DNA from: JACCXG01 sp963717745
Lineage (GTDB): Bacteria; Acidobacteriota; Vicinamibacteria; Vicinamibacterales; 2-12-FULL-66-21
DNA length: 64,000 bases
Assembly: GCA_963717745.1 (NCBI GenBank)
Contig: CAVQXJ010000007.1
Coordinates: 372,001-436,000, forward strand
Direction of reading: 5' to 3'
Shown piece by piece: positions 51,052-60,882 of the stretch (positions are counted from its first letter, which is position 1; each line of letters opens with the position of its first letter). The notes below the pieces were generated by a model. It worked only from the letters and a program-made list of their open reading frames with translations, made no database searches and had not been told where the DNA came from. Made by a program: the position numbers and the translations under genes.

Positions 51052-51489
51052 CTACTTCACGGTGATGGTGATTTTCTGCGAAACGACCGGCTTCTCGTGT
51101 GGAATATGCAGGTGATCCCCCAGCACGAGCTGCAGCGTGTGTTTGCCCGGCGGCAGCGTCAGGTCGGTTTCGGTCTGGCCGGCGCCGAAGTGCTTGACGT
51201 TGTCGGTCACGGGCAACGCCGCGTTGAAGTCGGGCGGCGTGGCCAGATCCACCAGCAGGTGATGATGACCGGTGTTCGCGGTGGTCACGCCGGCCGGGGC
51301 GACGCCCATGCCCTTGAGCCCGAACCGGACCGTCACCGGCGACGACACCGTTTCGCCGTCCTTCGGCGACAGAATATAGACGACCGCGGTATCGCTGCCC
51401 TTGGTCTTCGGGAGCGCCTGGGCGATGGCGAGCGCGGCGCCGGCGAGAAGTGTCAACGAGATCGTACACGTCAGAAATGGCTGTTTCAT
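51052..51489 (-). CDS. Exported DUF4399 protein
   Basis: A 145-residue secreted protein: signal peptide MKQPFLTCTISLTLLAGAALA, then the DUF4399 core VYILSPKDGETVSSPVTVRF, NTGHHHLLVD (His cluster) and GKHTLQLVLGDHLHIPH. Function of the family is unknown; the histidines suggest possible metal binding (inference). The start at 51489 follows no clear ribosome site; ACAAT lies seven bases upstream. Confidence 0.85.
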   Translation of the reverse strand: MKQPFLTCTISLTLLAGAALAIAQALPKTKGSDTAVVYILSPKDGETVSSPVTVRFGLKGMGVAPAGVTTANTGHHHLLVDLATPPDFNAALPVTDNVKHFGAGQTETDLTLPPGKHTLQLVLGDHLHIPHEKPVVSQKITITVK

Positions 51490-51549
51490 ACGATGTATTG
51501 TCCGGTGTGAAGGACCGGATCGCAAGCGCTCCCGATTCCTCGGTACTCC

Positions 51550-52236
51550 ATGTCCAAACTCGTGCTTTTCGATATCGATGGAACCCTCGTGCTCACCGGC
51601 GGCGCTGGCATCCGCGCCATGAATCGCGCCGGCGAAACCGTGCTCGGCCTGTCCGATCTGCTCGACGGCATCCCGGTTGCCGGCCGTACCGACTGGATCA
51701 TCATGCACGACGCGCTGAAGAAAGTCGGCCACGACCTGGACGACGATCTGTTCAGGCGGATGCGGGATGCGCATCACGAATTCTTACGTGAAGAGATCCT
51801 GCTGCCGGGGCACGGCGTCAAGGACGTCATGCCGGGCATTCGCGAGCTGCTGCCGGCGCTGCAGTCGCGCGACGACATGTCGCTCGGGCTGCTGACCGGC
51901 AACTTCGAAGAAGCCGCGCGCATCAAGCTGGGGCACTTCGATCTGTGGGACTACTTCCGCTGCGGCGCCTTCGGCGACGACTCGGCGGACCGGAACGAGC
52001 TGGTGCCCTTCGCCGTCGAGCGCGCCAGGGCCTGCGGCCTCGGCGACTTCGACTACGCCGACGTGATCGTCATCGGCGACACGCCGAGCGACGTGGCGTG
52101 CGCGAGAGCGGTCGGCGCGATCCCGGTCGCCGTGGCCACCGGCACCTACGGCGTCGACGCCCTGCGCGCGACGGGGGCGCCGATCGTGCTCGAGGATTTG
52201 CGCGACGTCGAAGGGTTCGTGAAGATGATCGAGTAG
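51550..52236 (+). CDS. HAD-superfamily phosphatase
   Basis: A 228-residue cytosolic phosphatase-like protein. LVLFDIDGTLVLTGG (motif I), GLLTGN (motif II), a Lys in RIKLGHFDL (motif III) and VIVIGDTPSDVACARAVG (motif IV) are intact. A helical cap (residues 18-90) is typical of phosphoglycolate-phosphatase relatives; the substrate is not predictable. Located just before a palindrome and the selenocysteine tRNA gene. Confidence 0.9.
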   Translation: MSKLVLFDIDGTLVLTGGAGIRAMNRAGETVLGLSDLLDGIPVAGRTDWIIMHDALKKVGHDLDDDLFRRMRDAHHEFLREEILLPGHGVKDVMPGIRELLPALQSRDDMSLGLLTGNFEEAARIKLGHFDLWDYFRCGAFGDDSADRNELVPFAVERARACGLGDFDYADVIVIGDTPSDVACARAVGAIPVAVATGTYGVDALRATGAPIVLEDLRDVEGFVKMIE

Positions 52237-52239
52237 GGC

Positions 52240-52308
52240 GTCAGTTTCCAGTTGCCAGTTTTCAGTCACGACTCGCAACTGGCTACTGGCTACTGGCTGG
52301 TAACTGAC
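52240..52308. repeat. CCAGTAGCCAGT-type palindrome next to the tRNA gene
   Basis: GTCAGTTTCCAGTTGCCAGT on the left and its approximate complement with tandem CTGGCTA words on the right. A 69-bp inverted repeat starting four bases after the HAD stop and ending 14 bases before tRNA-Sec. It has the same design as the other families but different words. Confidence 0.75.
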
Positions 52309-52322
52309 TTCGCGGCATTTAT

Positions 52323-52418
52323 GGAAGTGAACGGGGCCCGGTGGCCCTCCCGGTCTTCAAAACCGGTCGCTGCCCGCGTTGCGGGCAGGCTGGGTTCGAC
52401 TCCCAGGCGCTTCCGCCA
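52323..52418 (+). tRNA. selC: Selenocysteine tRNA (anticodon UCA)
   Basis: 96 bases ending in encoded GCCA. A long acceptor arm starting GGAAGTGA faces GCGCTTCC (seven pairs with one G-U and a terminal mismatch); extended D stem GGGCC-CGGT-GGCCC; anticodon arm CCGGT-CTTCAAA-ACCGG with TCA anticodon; long variable arm CTGCCCGC-GTT-GCGGGCAG; T arm CTGGG-TTCGACT-CCCAG. The 6-bp-type D stem, long variable arm and UCA anticodon are diagnostic for tRNA-Sec. It is free-standing: no selA or selB is nearby. The next gene converges and stops four bases after the CCA end. Confidence 0.95.
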
Positions 52419-52421
52419 CCG

Positions 52422-52840
52422 TCACTTCTCGACCGCGATCGCTTCCCACTTCACGTCGCCGGCGGCGGTCCGCAGCGTCCACGTGGCGCCGGTGTGGATG
52501 TTCACGAGCATGGGAAAGTTACCGACCTCCGAAAGCAGGAGCTGATAGTTCACCCGTGACGTCACCGCCCCTTCTTCCCCGGGCGGCATCGGCAGCGCCT
52601 TCCACGCCAGCGTCATCGCGGTGAATCTCGAACCGGATCGCTGGAGGTGCCAGACCTCGCCGCTGATCCGATCCAGGCGATAGGTCTGGTTGGCGTCCGG
52701 CAGGGTGAGCACCTCGAATCGCGCCTCGCCAACCACGCTGGTGACGCGCGGAGGCGTGGGTTCGCTCCTGCGCCTGAGTGGTCGCCGAGGTCAGCAGCAA
52801 GTGCGGACAGCACAGCCGCGATCAGCACATCTCGCTTCAT
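52422..52840 (-). pseudogene. Small exported protein, split over three frames (two one-base shifts)
   Basis: Frame one supplies MKRDVLIAAVLSAL at 52840, frame two LLTSATTQAQERT (end of a signal peptide), and frame three VVGEARFEVLTLPDANQTYR, RISGEVWHLQRSGSRF and GNFPMLVNIHTGATWTLRT to the stop at 52422. Joined, it would be about 137 residues with a signal peptide and a beta-rich domain of unknown function. Two extra bases are needed to explain it. Either a decayed gene or assembly error; the smooth joins favour error. Confidence 0.6.
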
Positions 52841-52895
52841 GTGTCCTCCATCCGGCGGCGCGCCGCCGGCACGCCTTCATCCATCAGACGCTCGC

Positions 52896-53540
52896 TCATT
52901 CCCCGAGGCCGGCCAGATACGCCGCAAGCTTCGGAAGCTCCGACATGATGAACCGGATGTCCTGGCGGCGGGTCCACCACCGCGCCGGATTCGCTCCGTC
53001 ATAGCGGCTGGCGCGCACGACGACCTCGACGCCGACAGGCTCGAGCTCGCGCCGGAAGGCGTACCCGGCCCGCCGGACATGGTAGGACGAGGTCACCACG
53101 ATGACGCGCCGGATCGAGCCGGGTGGATAGGTGTTCCGGAGCAGGGCGGCCTCGGCCGCAGTGTTGTCGACGCCGCCGGGCGGCAGCGCCACCTTGTCCG
53201 CCGGGACGCCAAGCGCCAGGACAGCGTCGTGCGCCAGGTCCCCCTCGCGCGGATAACGCACGCCCCGGGCGAGCAGCTGAACCTCGAGTGGCGACACCCG
53301 ACCAGGGCTGATCAGGATGGCTGGCGCCCATCCTTCCTTGTAGAGGTCCACGGCTTCGAGCCAACGCTCGATCCGCTCGCCGCCGAGCACCATGATCACG
53401 TCGGCGTGCTGCAGCGGATCGGCGCGGGACAGGAAACGGCCGGCAAATGGCAGGAACAGGATCGCGGCGACGACTGCCGCCGGAATGACGACCCGGATGA
53501 TTCGGAAGACCAGTGGCCGCAGCCCTGCGGCACGGTTCAT
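52896..53540 (-). CDS. YdcF/SanA-like DUF218 protein
   Basis: A 214-residue membrane-anchored protein: one N-terminal helix (about 12-32), then the DUF218 domain with DVIMVLGGERIERWLEAVDLY, AILISPG, VDNTAAEAALLRN and VIVVTSSYHVRRAGYAFRREL. Family members are linked to cell-envelope barrier function and cyclic enterobacterial-antigen handling in E. coli; the exact reaction is not settled. No operon partner. Confidence 0.87.
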   Translation of the reverse strand: MNRAAGLRPLVFRIIRVVIPAAVVAAILFLPFAGRFLSRADPLQHADVIMVLGGERIERWLEAVDLYKEGWAPAILISPGRVSPLEVQLLARGVRYPREGDLAHDAVLALGVPADKVALPPGGVDNTAAEAALLRNTYPPGSIRRVIVVTSSYHVRRAGYAFRRELEPVGVEVVVRASRYDGANPARWWTRRQDIRFIMSELPKLAAYLAGLGE

Positions 53541-53599
53541 GGGAAGGGGAAGGGGGGGACGAACCGGCGGGACCGAAGGCCCCGCCGCGTGTGTGTGCC

Positions 53600-53806
53600 T
53601 TAGCTCTCGACCAGTCGCACGTCGCCCGCGCGCGGACCCTTCCCGGACTCTTCGGGCGTGAACTCGACGCGCTGTCCTTCACGCAACAACTCGAACACGG
53701 CACCCCTGACCGAGCTGCGGTGGAAGAAGTGCTCGATTCCGCTCTCGTCGCGAATGAAACCGAACCCCTTGTCGATCAGAAGTCGAGCGATCGTCCCGCT
53801 TGGCAT
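53600..53806 (-). CDS. Cold-shock-domain protein
   Basis: A 68-residue single-stranded nucleic-acid binder. The start at 53806 has GGGAGG upstream (MPSGTIARLLIDKGFGFIRD); the RNP1-like GFGFIRD and RNP2-like HFFHRSSV are present, and RVEFTPEESGKGPRAGDVRL closes the OB fold. It is a slightly divergent CspA-type protein. A leader of up to about 270 bases lies upstream and could hold a temperature-responsive structure, which I cannot verify. Confidence 0.92.
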   Translation of the reverse strand: MPSGTIARLLIDKGFGFIRDESGIEHFFHRSSVRGAVFELLREGQRVEFTPEESGKGPRAGDVRLVES

Positions 53807-54075
53807 ACCGTGTCCTCCCGGCGCAACGGACCCCCCGGGGTTATCCCGAAGGTCGGCAAGCTGAGGCTGGGTAGAGGGCCGGCAGAAGACGCGGCCCAAC
53901 AGTGCCCGGGAGCGCCGACGACCTTCCGAATCCCACCCATCCCTCGGCGGCGCCGGCTGGTCGGCGCACGCTGAGCTTGAAACGGGGGAAGTGTAGGGAG
54001 TTCTCCCTGCGAAGTCAAGAAACGCAGGGGGCGTCTTTGTCGTAACAGAAAGGCCCTTCGTGGCAGGATTCACGG

Positions 54076-54675
54076 GTGCCGATCGTCGTCGGACTGATCC
54101 TCGCGGCAGGGCAATCCACCCGGATGGGGCGGCCCAAGGCGCTGTTGCCATCTCCGCACACTGGCCGCACGTTCGTCACGCAACTGATCAACTCGCTGCA
54201 GGACGGAGGCGTCGACCGCGTCGGCGTCGTGGGGCGTCCGACCGACGACGGGCTGCGGCGCGAGATTGCCGGCGCCGTTCCGCCCGTCGACTTCGTCGAC
54301 AATCCCTCGCATGAGCTTGGTCAGCTCTCGTCGCTGCTGGCGGGCCTCGCGTACGCCGAGTCACACGGCGCGGCTGGCGCGCTCGTCGTGCCGGTGGACA
54401 TGCCGCTGATCAGGGCGGGCACCGTGCGCGCGGCGTTGGAAGCCTTCATGCATCGTGACCGGCCGGTGCTGCGGGTCACGCATCGCGGGCAGCACGGTCA
54501 TCCGGTGATCTTCAGCGCCGATCTGTTCGCCGTCCTTCGCAACGCCGATCCCTCGCTGGGCGCTCGAGCGGTCATCCGTGAAGACCCGTCCCGGGTCCGC
54601 GATCTGGAGGTCGACGATCCGGGCGTGGTACGCGACATCGACCTGCCCGACGAGTACCGCCGCCTGTTCGAGTAG
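54076..54675 (+). CDS. MobA/MocA-like nucleotidyltransferase
   Basis: A 199-residue enzyme of the molybdenum-cofactor nucleotidyltransferase family (CTP or GTP plus molybdopterin). LILAAGQSTRMGRPKALLP is the nucleotide-binding loop, VVPVDMPLIRAG the metal-binding Asp loop, and HRGQHGHPVIFS the cofactor-side motif, which favours the MocA/cytidylyltransferase type. The start is GTG 54076. It fits with moaD/moaE in this window, although no molybdoenzyme is encoded here. Confidence 0.85.
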   Translation: MPIVVGLILAAGQSTRMGRPKALLPSPHTGRTFVTQLINSLQDGGVDRVGVVGRPTDDGLRREIAGAVPPVDFVDNPSHELGQLSSLLAGLAYAESHGAAGALVVPVDMPLIRAGTVRAALEAFMHRDRPVLRVTHRGQHGHPVIFSADLFAVLRNADPSLGARAVIREDPSRVRDLEVDDPGVVRDIDLPDEYRRLFE

Positions 54676-54687
54676 GTCTCGGTCCGT

Positions 54688-54841
54688 GATCCGCAGTCCG
54701 CGGGTTCGCGGTTCGCGAGCTCGCGGGTTCGACTTGGGGCAATCAGAAGGTCTGATGCCAATCCCATCGGCTCGTTGCCTCTAATCAGCAGCGACCGCGA
54801 ACCCGCGAACCCGCGAACCCGCGAACCGCGGAGCCCGGATC
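54688..54841. repeat. CCCGCGAA palindrome, copy 1
   Basis: The ends GATCCGCAGTCCGCGGGTTC and GAACCGCGGAGCCCGGATC are nearly complementary. The arms consist of tandem CCCGCGAA (right) and TTCGCGG words (left) around a non-repetitive centre. 13 bases after the MocA-like stop and upstream of pssA. Confidence 0.83.
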
Positions 54842-54883
54842 ACGATCCAGCGGCCTGATTTCATCGTTGGGTGCGGGTTGACC

Positions 54884-54889
54884 TATCCT
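54884..54889 (+). promoter_or_regulatory. -10 box placed for a leaderless pssA transcript
   Basis: TATCCT, then six bases (GTCGGC), then GTG at 54896. No ribosome site. Same geometry as in four other genes of this window. Confidence 0.45.
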
Positions 54890-54895
54890 GTCGGC

Positions 54896-55525
54896 GTGAC
54901 CTCACCGCGACGGCATCTCTCGATGCTCCGTTCGTACACGCCCGCCGATGCGCTCACCATCGGCAACGCGAGCTGCGGCACGATCTCGATTTTCCTGTGT
55001 CTCGATTACATCGCCGCGGGCAACCGGCGGCTGTTGTGGATCGCCTTCATCCTGCTGCCGCTCGCGCTGATGTGCGACGTGCTCGACGGCTACGTGGCGC
55101 GGCTGAATCCGCGGCGGCAGTCGGTGCTCGGCGCGGATCTCGATTCGCTGGCGGACGTGATCTCCTTCGGGGTCGCCCCGGCGGTGCTCGGCTTCACGCT
55201 CGGCCTGCAGGGAGGGTGGGACATGGTGTGCCTGACCTACTTCGTGGTGTGCGGCGTCAGCCGTCTGGCCCGATTCAACGTCACGGCCTCCGCGCTCGCC
55301 GACAGCAGCACCGGCAAGGTGAAGTACTTCGAAGGGACTCCGATCCCGACCAGCATTCTCATCGTCTTCGCGCTCGGCATCGCCTTCTATCTGAATCGAA
55401 TCGACGCCAGCCTGTGGGGAGGCGCGCTTCAGATCGGACCGGCGCTCCTGCACCCGCTGTCGCTGGTTTATGCGGCCAGCGGCAGCGCCATGATTAGCGC
55501 CACGCTGCGGATTCCGAAGCCGTGA
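54896..55525 (+). CDS. pssA: CDP-diacylglycerol--serine O-phosphatidyltransferase
   Basis: A 209-residue membrane enzyme that makes phosphatidylserine, precursor of phosphatidylethanolamine. TIGNASCGTISIFLC in the first membrane helix and the CDP-alcohol phosphotransferase motif DGYVARLNPRRQSVLGADLD plus SLADV give all required acidic residues. I use GTG 54896 (MTSPRRHLSML) rather than an upstream TTG because of the -10 spacing; the two differ by six residues. Confidence 0.9.
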   Translation: MTSPRRHLSMLRSYTPADALTIGNASCGTISIFLCLDYIAAGNRRLLWIAFILLPLALMCDVLDGYVARLNPRRQSVLGADLDSLADVISFGVAPAVLGFTLGLQGGWDMVCLTYFVVCGVSRLARFNVTASALADSSTGKVKYFEGTPIPTSILIVFALGIAFYLNRIDASLWGGALQIGPALLHPLSLVYAASGSAMISATLRIPKP

Positions 55526-55526
55526 G

Positions 55527-55600
55527 GGAATCCCGAGTCCCGAATCCCGAATCCCGAATCCGAACCCGCGAACCCGCGAACCCGCGAACCGCGAGCCGCG
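55527..55600. repeat. Tandem CCCGAAT and CCCGCGAA words after pssA
   Basis: Three to four CCCGAAT units pass directly into three CCCGCGAA units. It starts one to two bases after the pssA stop and ends eight bases before the permease stop on the other strand. Single-armed, not a palindrome; shares words with the right arm of the 54.7-kb element. Confidence 0.75.
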
Positions 55601-55607
55601 ATGGATG

Positions 55608-56965
<1,358 letters not shown>

Positions 56966-56969
<4 letters not shown>

Positions 56970-58925
56970 TTGCGCAGACGGAAGGCGACCACGTGATCGC
57001 CGGCGCCCCAGGCGCCGCCGCCGCCGGCCGTGATCGCGACGAACTGCTCGCCGGACGCCAGACGATAACTCATCGGCGTGGCCTTGCCGCTCTCCGGCAA
57101 CGGCCCTTTCCACAGCTCGCGGCCGCTCTCGACGTCGAACGCGTGAAGGGAGCGATCGAGCGCGGCGCCGATGAACACCAGACCGCCGGCAGTGACGATC
57201 GGCCCGCCGAGATTCGGGGATCCCCACTCCGCGGACACCCGGCCCGCGAGCTCCGGCGGGGCCAGTCGTTCGATCGATCCCAGCGGCACGTTCCAGCGGA
57301 TGGCGCCGGTCTTCAAGTCGACCGCGACCAGGCTGCCGAAGGGCGGCGGGGTGCACGGCAGGCGCGACGGCGCCAGCAGCATCCGCCGCCGCATGACGTA
57401 GGGCGTGCCGTGCATCATGTTGTATTCGTAGTCGTCGCCCATCCGCTGTTCGCCGGCCTTGGCGCGCGCGAGATCGAAGCCCTCGCGCGGCAGCAACTGC
57501 ACCATCGCCGCGAGCCGGTTGACCGGCACGACCACGAGCTGACGGACCGGATCGATGGCGACGCCGCCCCAGTGCGCGCCGCCGATGTTCGAAGGCATCA
57601 TCAGCGTCCCCTTGACGCTCGGCGGGGTGAAGACGCCCTCGTTCCGCAATCCGCGCATCACGCTCCGGCAGGCCTCACGATCCGCGTCCGAAACCCCCCA
57701 CACGTCGTCGGCGGTGAAGCGATGCGGGCTGAGCGGCGGCGTGAGAGTCGTGAACGGCTGGGTGGCGGCTGCCTGCTCGAGCGGCACGTCGCTCGCCGGG
57801 ACCGGCCGCTCCTCGATCGGGAACAGCGGCGCGCCGGTCTCGCGATGCAGCACGAACAGCATGCCGGTCTTGGTCGCCAGGACGATCGCCGGCACGCTCT
57901 TGCCGTCTCGCGTCAGCGTGACGAGCGCCGGTGGCGACGCGTTGTCGTAGTCCCAGAGATCGTGGTGGACCGTCTGGAAGGCCCAGACCAGCGCGCCGGT
58001 GGACGCGTTCAGCGCGACCAGCGAGTTGGCGTAGCGGTTGTGCCCGAGCCGCAGGCCGCCGTAGTAATCGGGTGCGGCGCTGCCGGTGGGCACGAACACG
58101 AGCCCGCGCTCCGGATCGGCGGCGAGCACTGACCACGCATTTGCGGCGCCCGTCCTCTCGTGCACGGCCGGGCCACGCCACTCGGCGTAGGCGGGATCGC
58201 CGGGAACCTGCGGGACCGGGTCCCAGGACCACCGCCGGACGCCGGTCCGCGCGTCGTAGGCGCGCACCTCACCGCTGGGGAGGTCCGGCCGGGTATTGTC
58301 CGCGACCGACGAACCAGTGATGACCAGATCGTTGACGACCAGCGGGGGAGAGGTGATCGAGTAGGCGCCCGGCTCGAAGGGGGCGATGCGGAGCCCCACC
58401 TTCAGATCGATCATGCCCCGCTCGCCGAAGCCCGGGCAGACGCGGCCGTCGCGGGCGTCGATCGCGAAGAGCTGCGACTGCGCGGTGGCGACGAAGATCC
58501 GGCGGCGGCAGACGGCGTCGGCGCCGGCCAGAGGGTCGAGCCACATGGAGACGCCGCGGCTGGCGAAGTCGCCGTAGCTGACGTCGCGCGCAATGCCGGG
58601 ATCGAACGTCCAGCGCTCGACGCCCGTCGCCGCATCGAGCGCGATCACCCGCCCGAGCGGCGTACCGACGAACATCGTCCCCTCGACCACGAGAGGCGTG
58701 GCCTCGAACGCGGTCGGCTTGCGGGTCGCGAACCGGCGATCCGTTTCCCCGGTGCGGTAGGTCCAGGCGACCTCGAGGCGATCGATGTTCTGCCGGCTGA
58801 TTTCGGAGCGCGGGGAGGTAGCGCGTCCCTTCGATGTCGCGCCCGTTGGCGGTCCATCCGACTTCCTGGGCGTGAAGCGTGGCGGTCGCGAGCACCGCCA
58901 TCAGCGCGGCGGTTTCTCGTTTCAT
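56966..58925 (-). CDS. PQQ-dependent quinoprotein dehydrogenase (one-base frameshift near the N-terminus)
   Basis: An exported eight-bladed propeller dehydrogenase of about 652 residues, glucose/alcohol-dehydrogenase type, which passes electrons from PQQ to the respiratory chain. Signal peptide MKRETAALMAVLATATLHAQ, then propeller motifs such as GRVIALDAATGVERWTFD, SITSPPLVVNDLVITG, ANSLVALNASTGALVWAF and ATKTGMLFVLHRETG; HHDLWDYD is a typical PQQ/metal-side motif. Near 58818 an extra base separates signal peptide and enzyme; removing one C in CGCTACCTCCCC gives GTRYSPRSEISRQNI. No cytochrome domain is fused. The permease start overlaps its stop. Confidence 0.87.
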
Positions 58926-58954
58926 CTGAAGCATCGACGGTCCCGCTCTCCTGG

Positions 58955-60415
58955 CTACCGCGTACCGAACGCGTAGAGCGCGGCGGACGTGCGCACGTAG
59001 ATGCGGCTGTCGGCAAACGCCGGCGTGGCATACGAATCTTCGCCGAGCTGGTTGATCGCCAGCGGCGTGAAATCGCCGCCCGGCGCGACCACGACGATCG
59101 CGCCGGCCTCGGTGGTGAAGAAGATGTGGCCGTCGGCGGCGATCGGCGACGCGAAGTGCGGCCCGAGTGCGCCGGTCAGGCGTCCCTGCTTGATCACCGC
59201 ACCGGTCTCCGGGTTCAAGGTCGTGATGATGCCGTTGTCGTTCACCATGTAGAGCACGCCCTCATACAGCAACGGCGACGGCAGCTGCGGCACACTGCGC
59301 TGATACTTCCACCGCACCGCGGACTCGGTCACGTCGCCGCTGCCGCCCAGCCGGATCGCCAGCATCCCGTTCTCGGAATCGAGCGCGGCCCGGTAGTACT
59401 CCCATTCGGCCGGGGTCAGCGATCCGTTGGCGTCGAGATCGACGGCATCGAACCACCACGCGGGGGTGTATTTCGGAAATTCCGGCTTGGTCAGGACTTT
59501 GTCCCCGTTCGCGTCAGCCGTTTTCCACACCTCCTCGGCCGCCGGGACATCGATCTTGTTGCCGGGATCGTTGACCGGTGCGCCGTATCCGTTGACGTAG
59601 ATCGTGCCGTTGCCGATGACCGGCGTCGACTTCATCTCGAACGACAGCCCCCGGACCCACCAGATCTTGCGTCCGGTCGCGGCGTCGTAGGACGTCAGCA
59701 GGAAGGAGCCAGGCACCACGATCTGATCGCGGCCGTCCGGGCCGCGCCAGACGATCGGCGTGGAGTGCCCGCTCTTGGCTTCCGGCCGATCGACACGCCA
59801 TTTCACGCGGCCGCTGCGCTTGTCCACCGCCATGATGAACGAGCCGACACTCTGGTCGCAGACCAGCACGACCAGGTCGCCGACGATGACCGGCGAGGCG
59901 CCCATGCCGTAGATATTGCTGAACGGTCCGAGCGGCATCGCCCACCGCTGCTCGCCGGCCGTGTTGTAGGCGATGAGACCGTAATCGGGAAAGAACACGT
60001 AGACGCCGTTCCGTTCGACGGCGGGGCTCGGCGAGGCCGGGTTGTTGCGCTTGTCGACGACCCGGGTCTTCACGGACGGTGCGGCACGGTCCCACACCAC
60101 CCGTCCGGTCGCGCGATCGATCGCGAGCGTCACGAGCGCGCCGGCGCGGAGGCCGGTCAGATAGATCCGATCCTCGAGCAGGATCGGCGATGAATGTCCC
60201 TGCGGCACCGGCAGCCGCCACAGCTGATTGCGCGACGGTCCGAACTCGGTGGGGACGCCGGTGGCCGACGACACGCCGGATCCGTTCGGGCCTCGGAACC
60301 GGGACCAGTCGGGCGGACCCGCCGCGACCAGTGTCGACATGGCCACGGCCAGCCATGCCACGCCAGCGGCGCCGGCCACCAGCGCCGCCCGTTGTCGACG
60401 GCGAACGGAAGCAAT
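58955..60415 (-). CDS. Exported PQQ-like beta-propeller protein with inserted EF-hands
   Basis: About 486 residues. A hydrophobic signal segment (AGVAWLAVAMSTLVAAG) is followed by WSRFRGPNGSGVSSATGVP, a common start of outer-membrane PQQ-like repeat proteins, and repeats such as GALVTLAIDRATGRVVWD and GSFIMAVDKRSGRVKW. Between blades lie two EF-hand-like loops, DANGDKVLTKPEF and DLDANGSLTPAEW, likely calcium sites. No catalytic PQQ residues are assured, so it may be structural or a dehydrogenase relative. The start is uncertain: ATT 60415 gives a basic n-region, GTG 60379 is the next conventional choice. It follows the TonB-domain gene by about a dozen bases. Confidence 0.78.
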   Translation of the reverse strand: MASVRRRQRAALVAGAAGVAWLAVAMSTLVAAGPPDWSRFRGPNGSGVSSATGVPTEFGPSRNQLWRLPVPQGHSSPILLEDRIYLTGLRAGALVTLAIDRATGRVVWDRAAPSVKTRVVDKRNNPASPSPAVERNGVYVFFPDYGLIAYNTAGEQRWAMPLGPFSNIYGMGASPVIVGDLVVLVCDQSVGSFIMAVDKRSGRVKWRVDRPEAKSGHSTPIVWRGPDGRDQIVVPGSFLLTSYDAATGRKIWWVRGLSFEMKSTPVIGNGTIYVNGYGAPVNDPGNKIDVPAAEEVWKTADANGDKVLTKPEFPKYTPAWWFDAVDLDANGSLTPAEWEYYRAALDSENGMLAIRLGGSGDVTESAVRWKYQRSVPQLPSPLLYEGVLYMVNDNGIITTLNPETGAVIKQGRLTGALGPHFASPIAADGHIFFTTEAGAIVVVAPGGDFTPLAINQLGEDSYATPAFADSRIYVRTSAALYAFGTR

Positions 60416-60426
60416 GGGTGGAGCGG

Positions 60427-60801
60427 CTACTGCAGCTTGAAGGTCATCTCGACGTTGACGCGCACCGCCACCGGCTTCCCGTCTTTCGTTCCAGGTTTGA
60501 ACAGCCATTTTTTCATCGCGATCACGGCCTGATCATCGAGACCGTACTTCTGATCGAGCGATTTTGTCACCGTTACCTCGCCCACGGTGCCATCGTCCTT
60601 GACGACGACGCTCATCTCGATGAGGCCTTGGATTCCCGCTTTCTTCGCTTCGGGAGTGTAGTCCGGCTTCACTTCGCGAAGCACCATCGGGATTGCCACA
60701 CCCCCCTTGGGTTCGTGGACGATCTCCTGCGCCCGGGCAATTCCGGCGGCCGCCAGCAGGCACAGCGTTCCGAACGCGATCCGTCGAGTCTTCATGGTCA
60801 T
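60427..60801 (-). CDS. Exported free TonB C-terminal domain protein
   Basis: A 124-residue protein with a cleavable-looking signal peptide (MKTRRIAFGTLCLLAAAGIARA) followed directly by a TonB_C domain: REVKPDYTPEAKKAGIQGLI, VTVTKSLDQKYGLDDQAVIA and KKWLFKPGTKDGKPVAVRV. It lacks the membrane anchor and proline spacer of true TonB, so it would be a free periplasmic domain. AAAAGGAG is upstream of the first ATG; a second ATG two codons later is possible. It probably precedes the PQQ-like gene in one transcript. Confidence 0.85.
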   Translation of the reverse strand: MTMKTRRIAFGTLCLLAAAGIARAQEIVHEPKGGVAIPMVLREVKPDYTPEAKKAGIQGLIEMSVVVKDDGTVGEVTVTKSLDQKYGLDDQAVIAMKKWLFKPGTKDGKPVAVRVNVEMTFKLQ

Positions 60802-60882
60802 GCACGCGCTCCTTTTCGACAGCGGCCGTTTAGACGCCGGGCAGCCGATTATGGCCGACCGGAGGGCGAATCCGGCTCCGCG

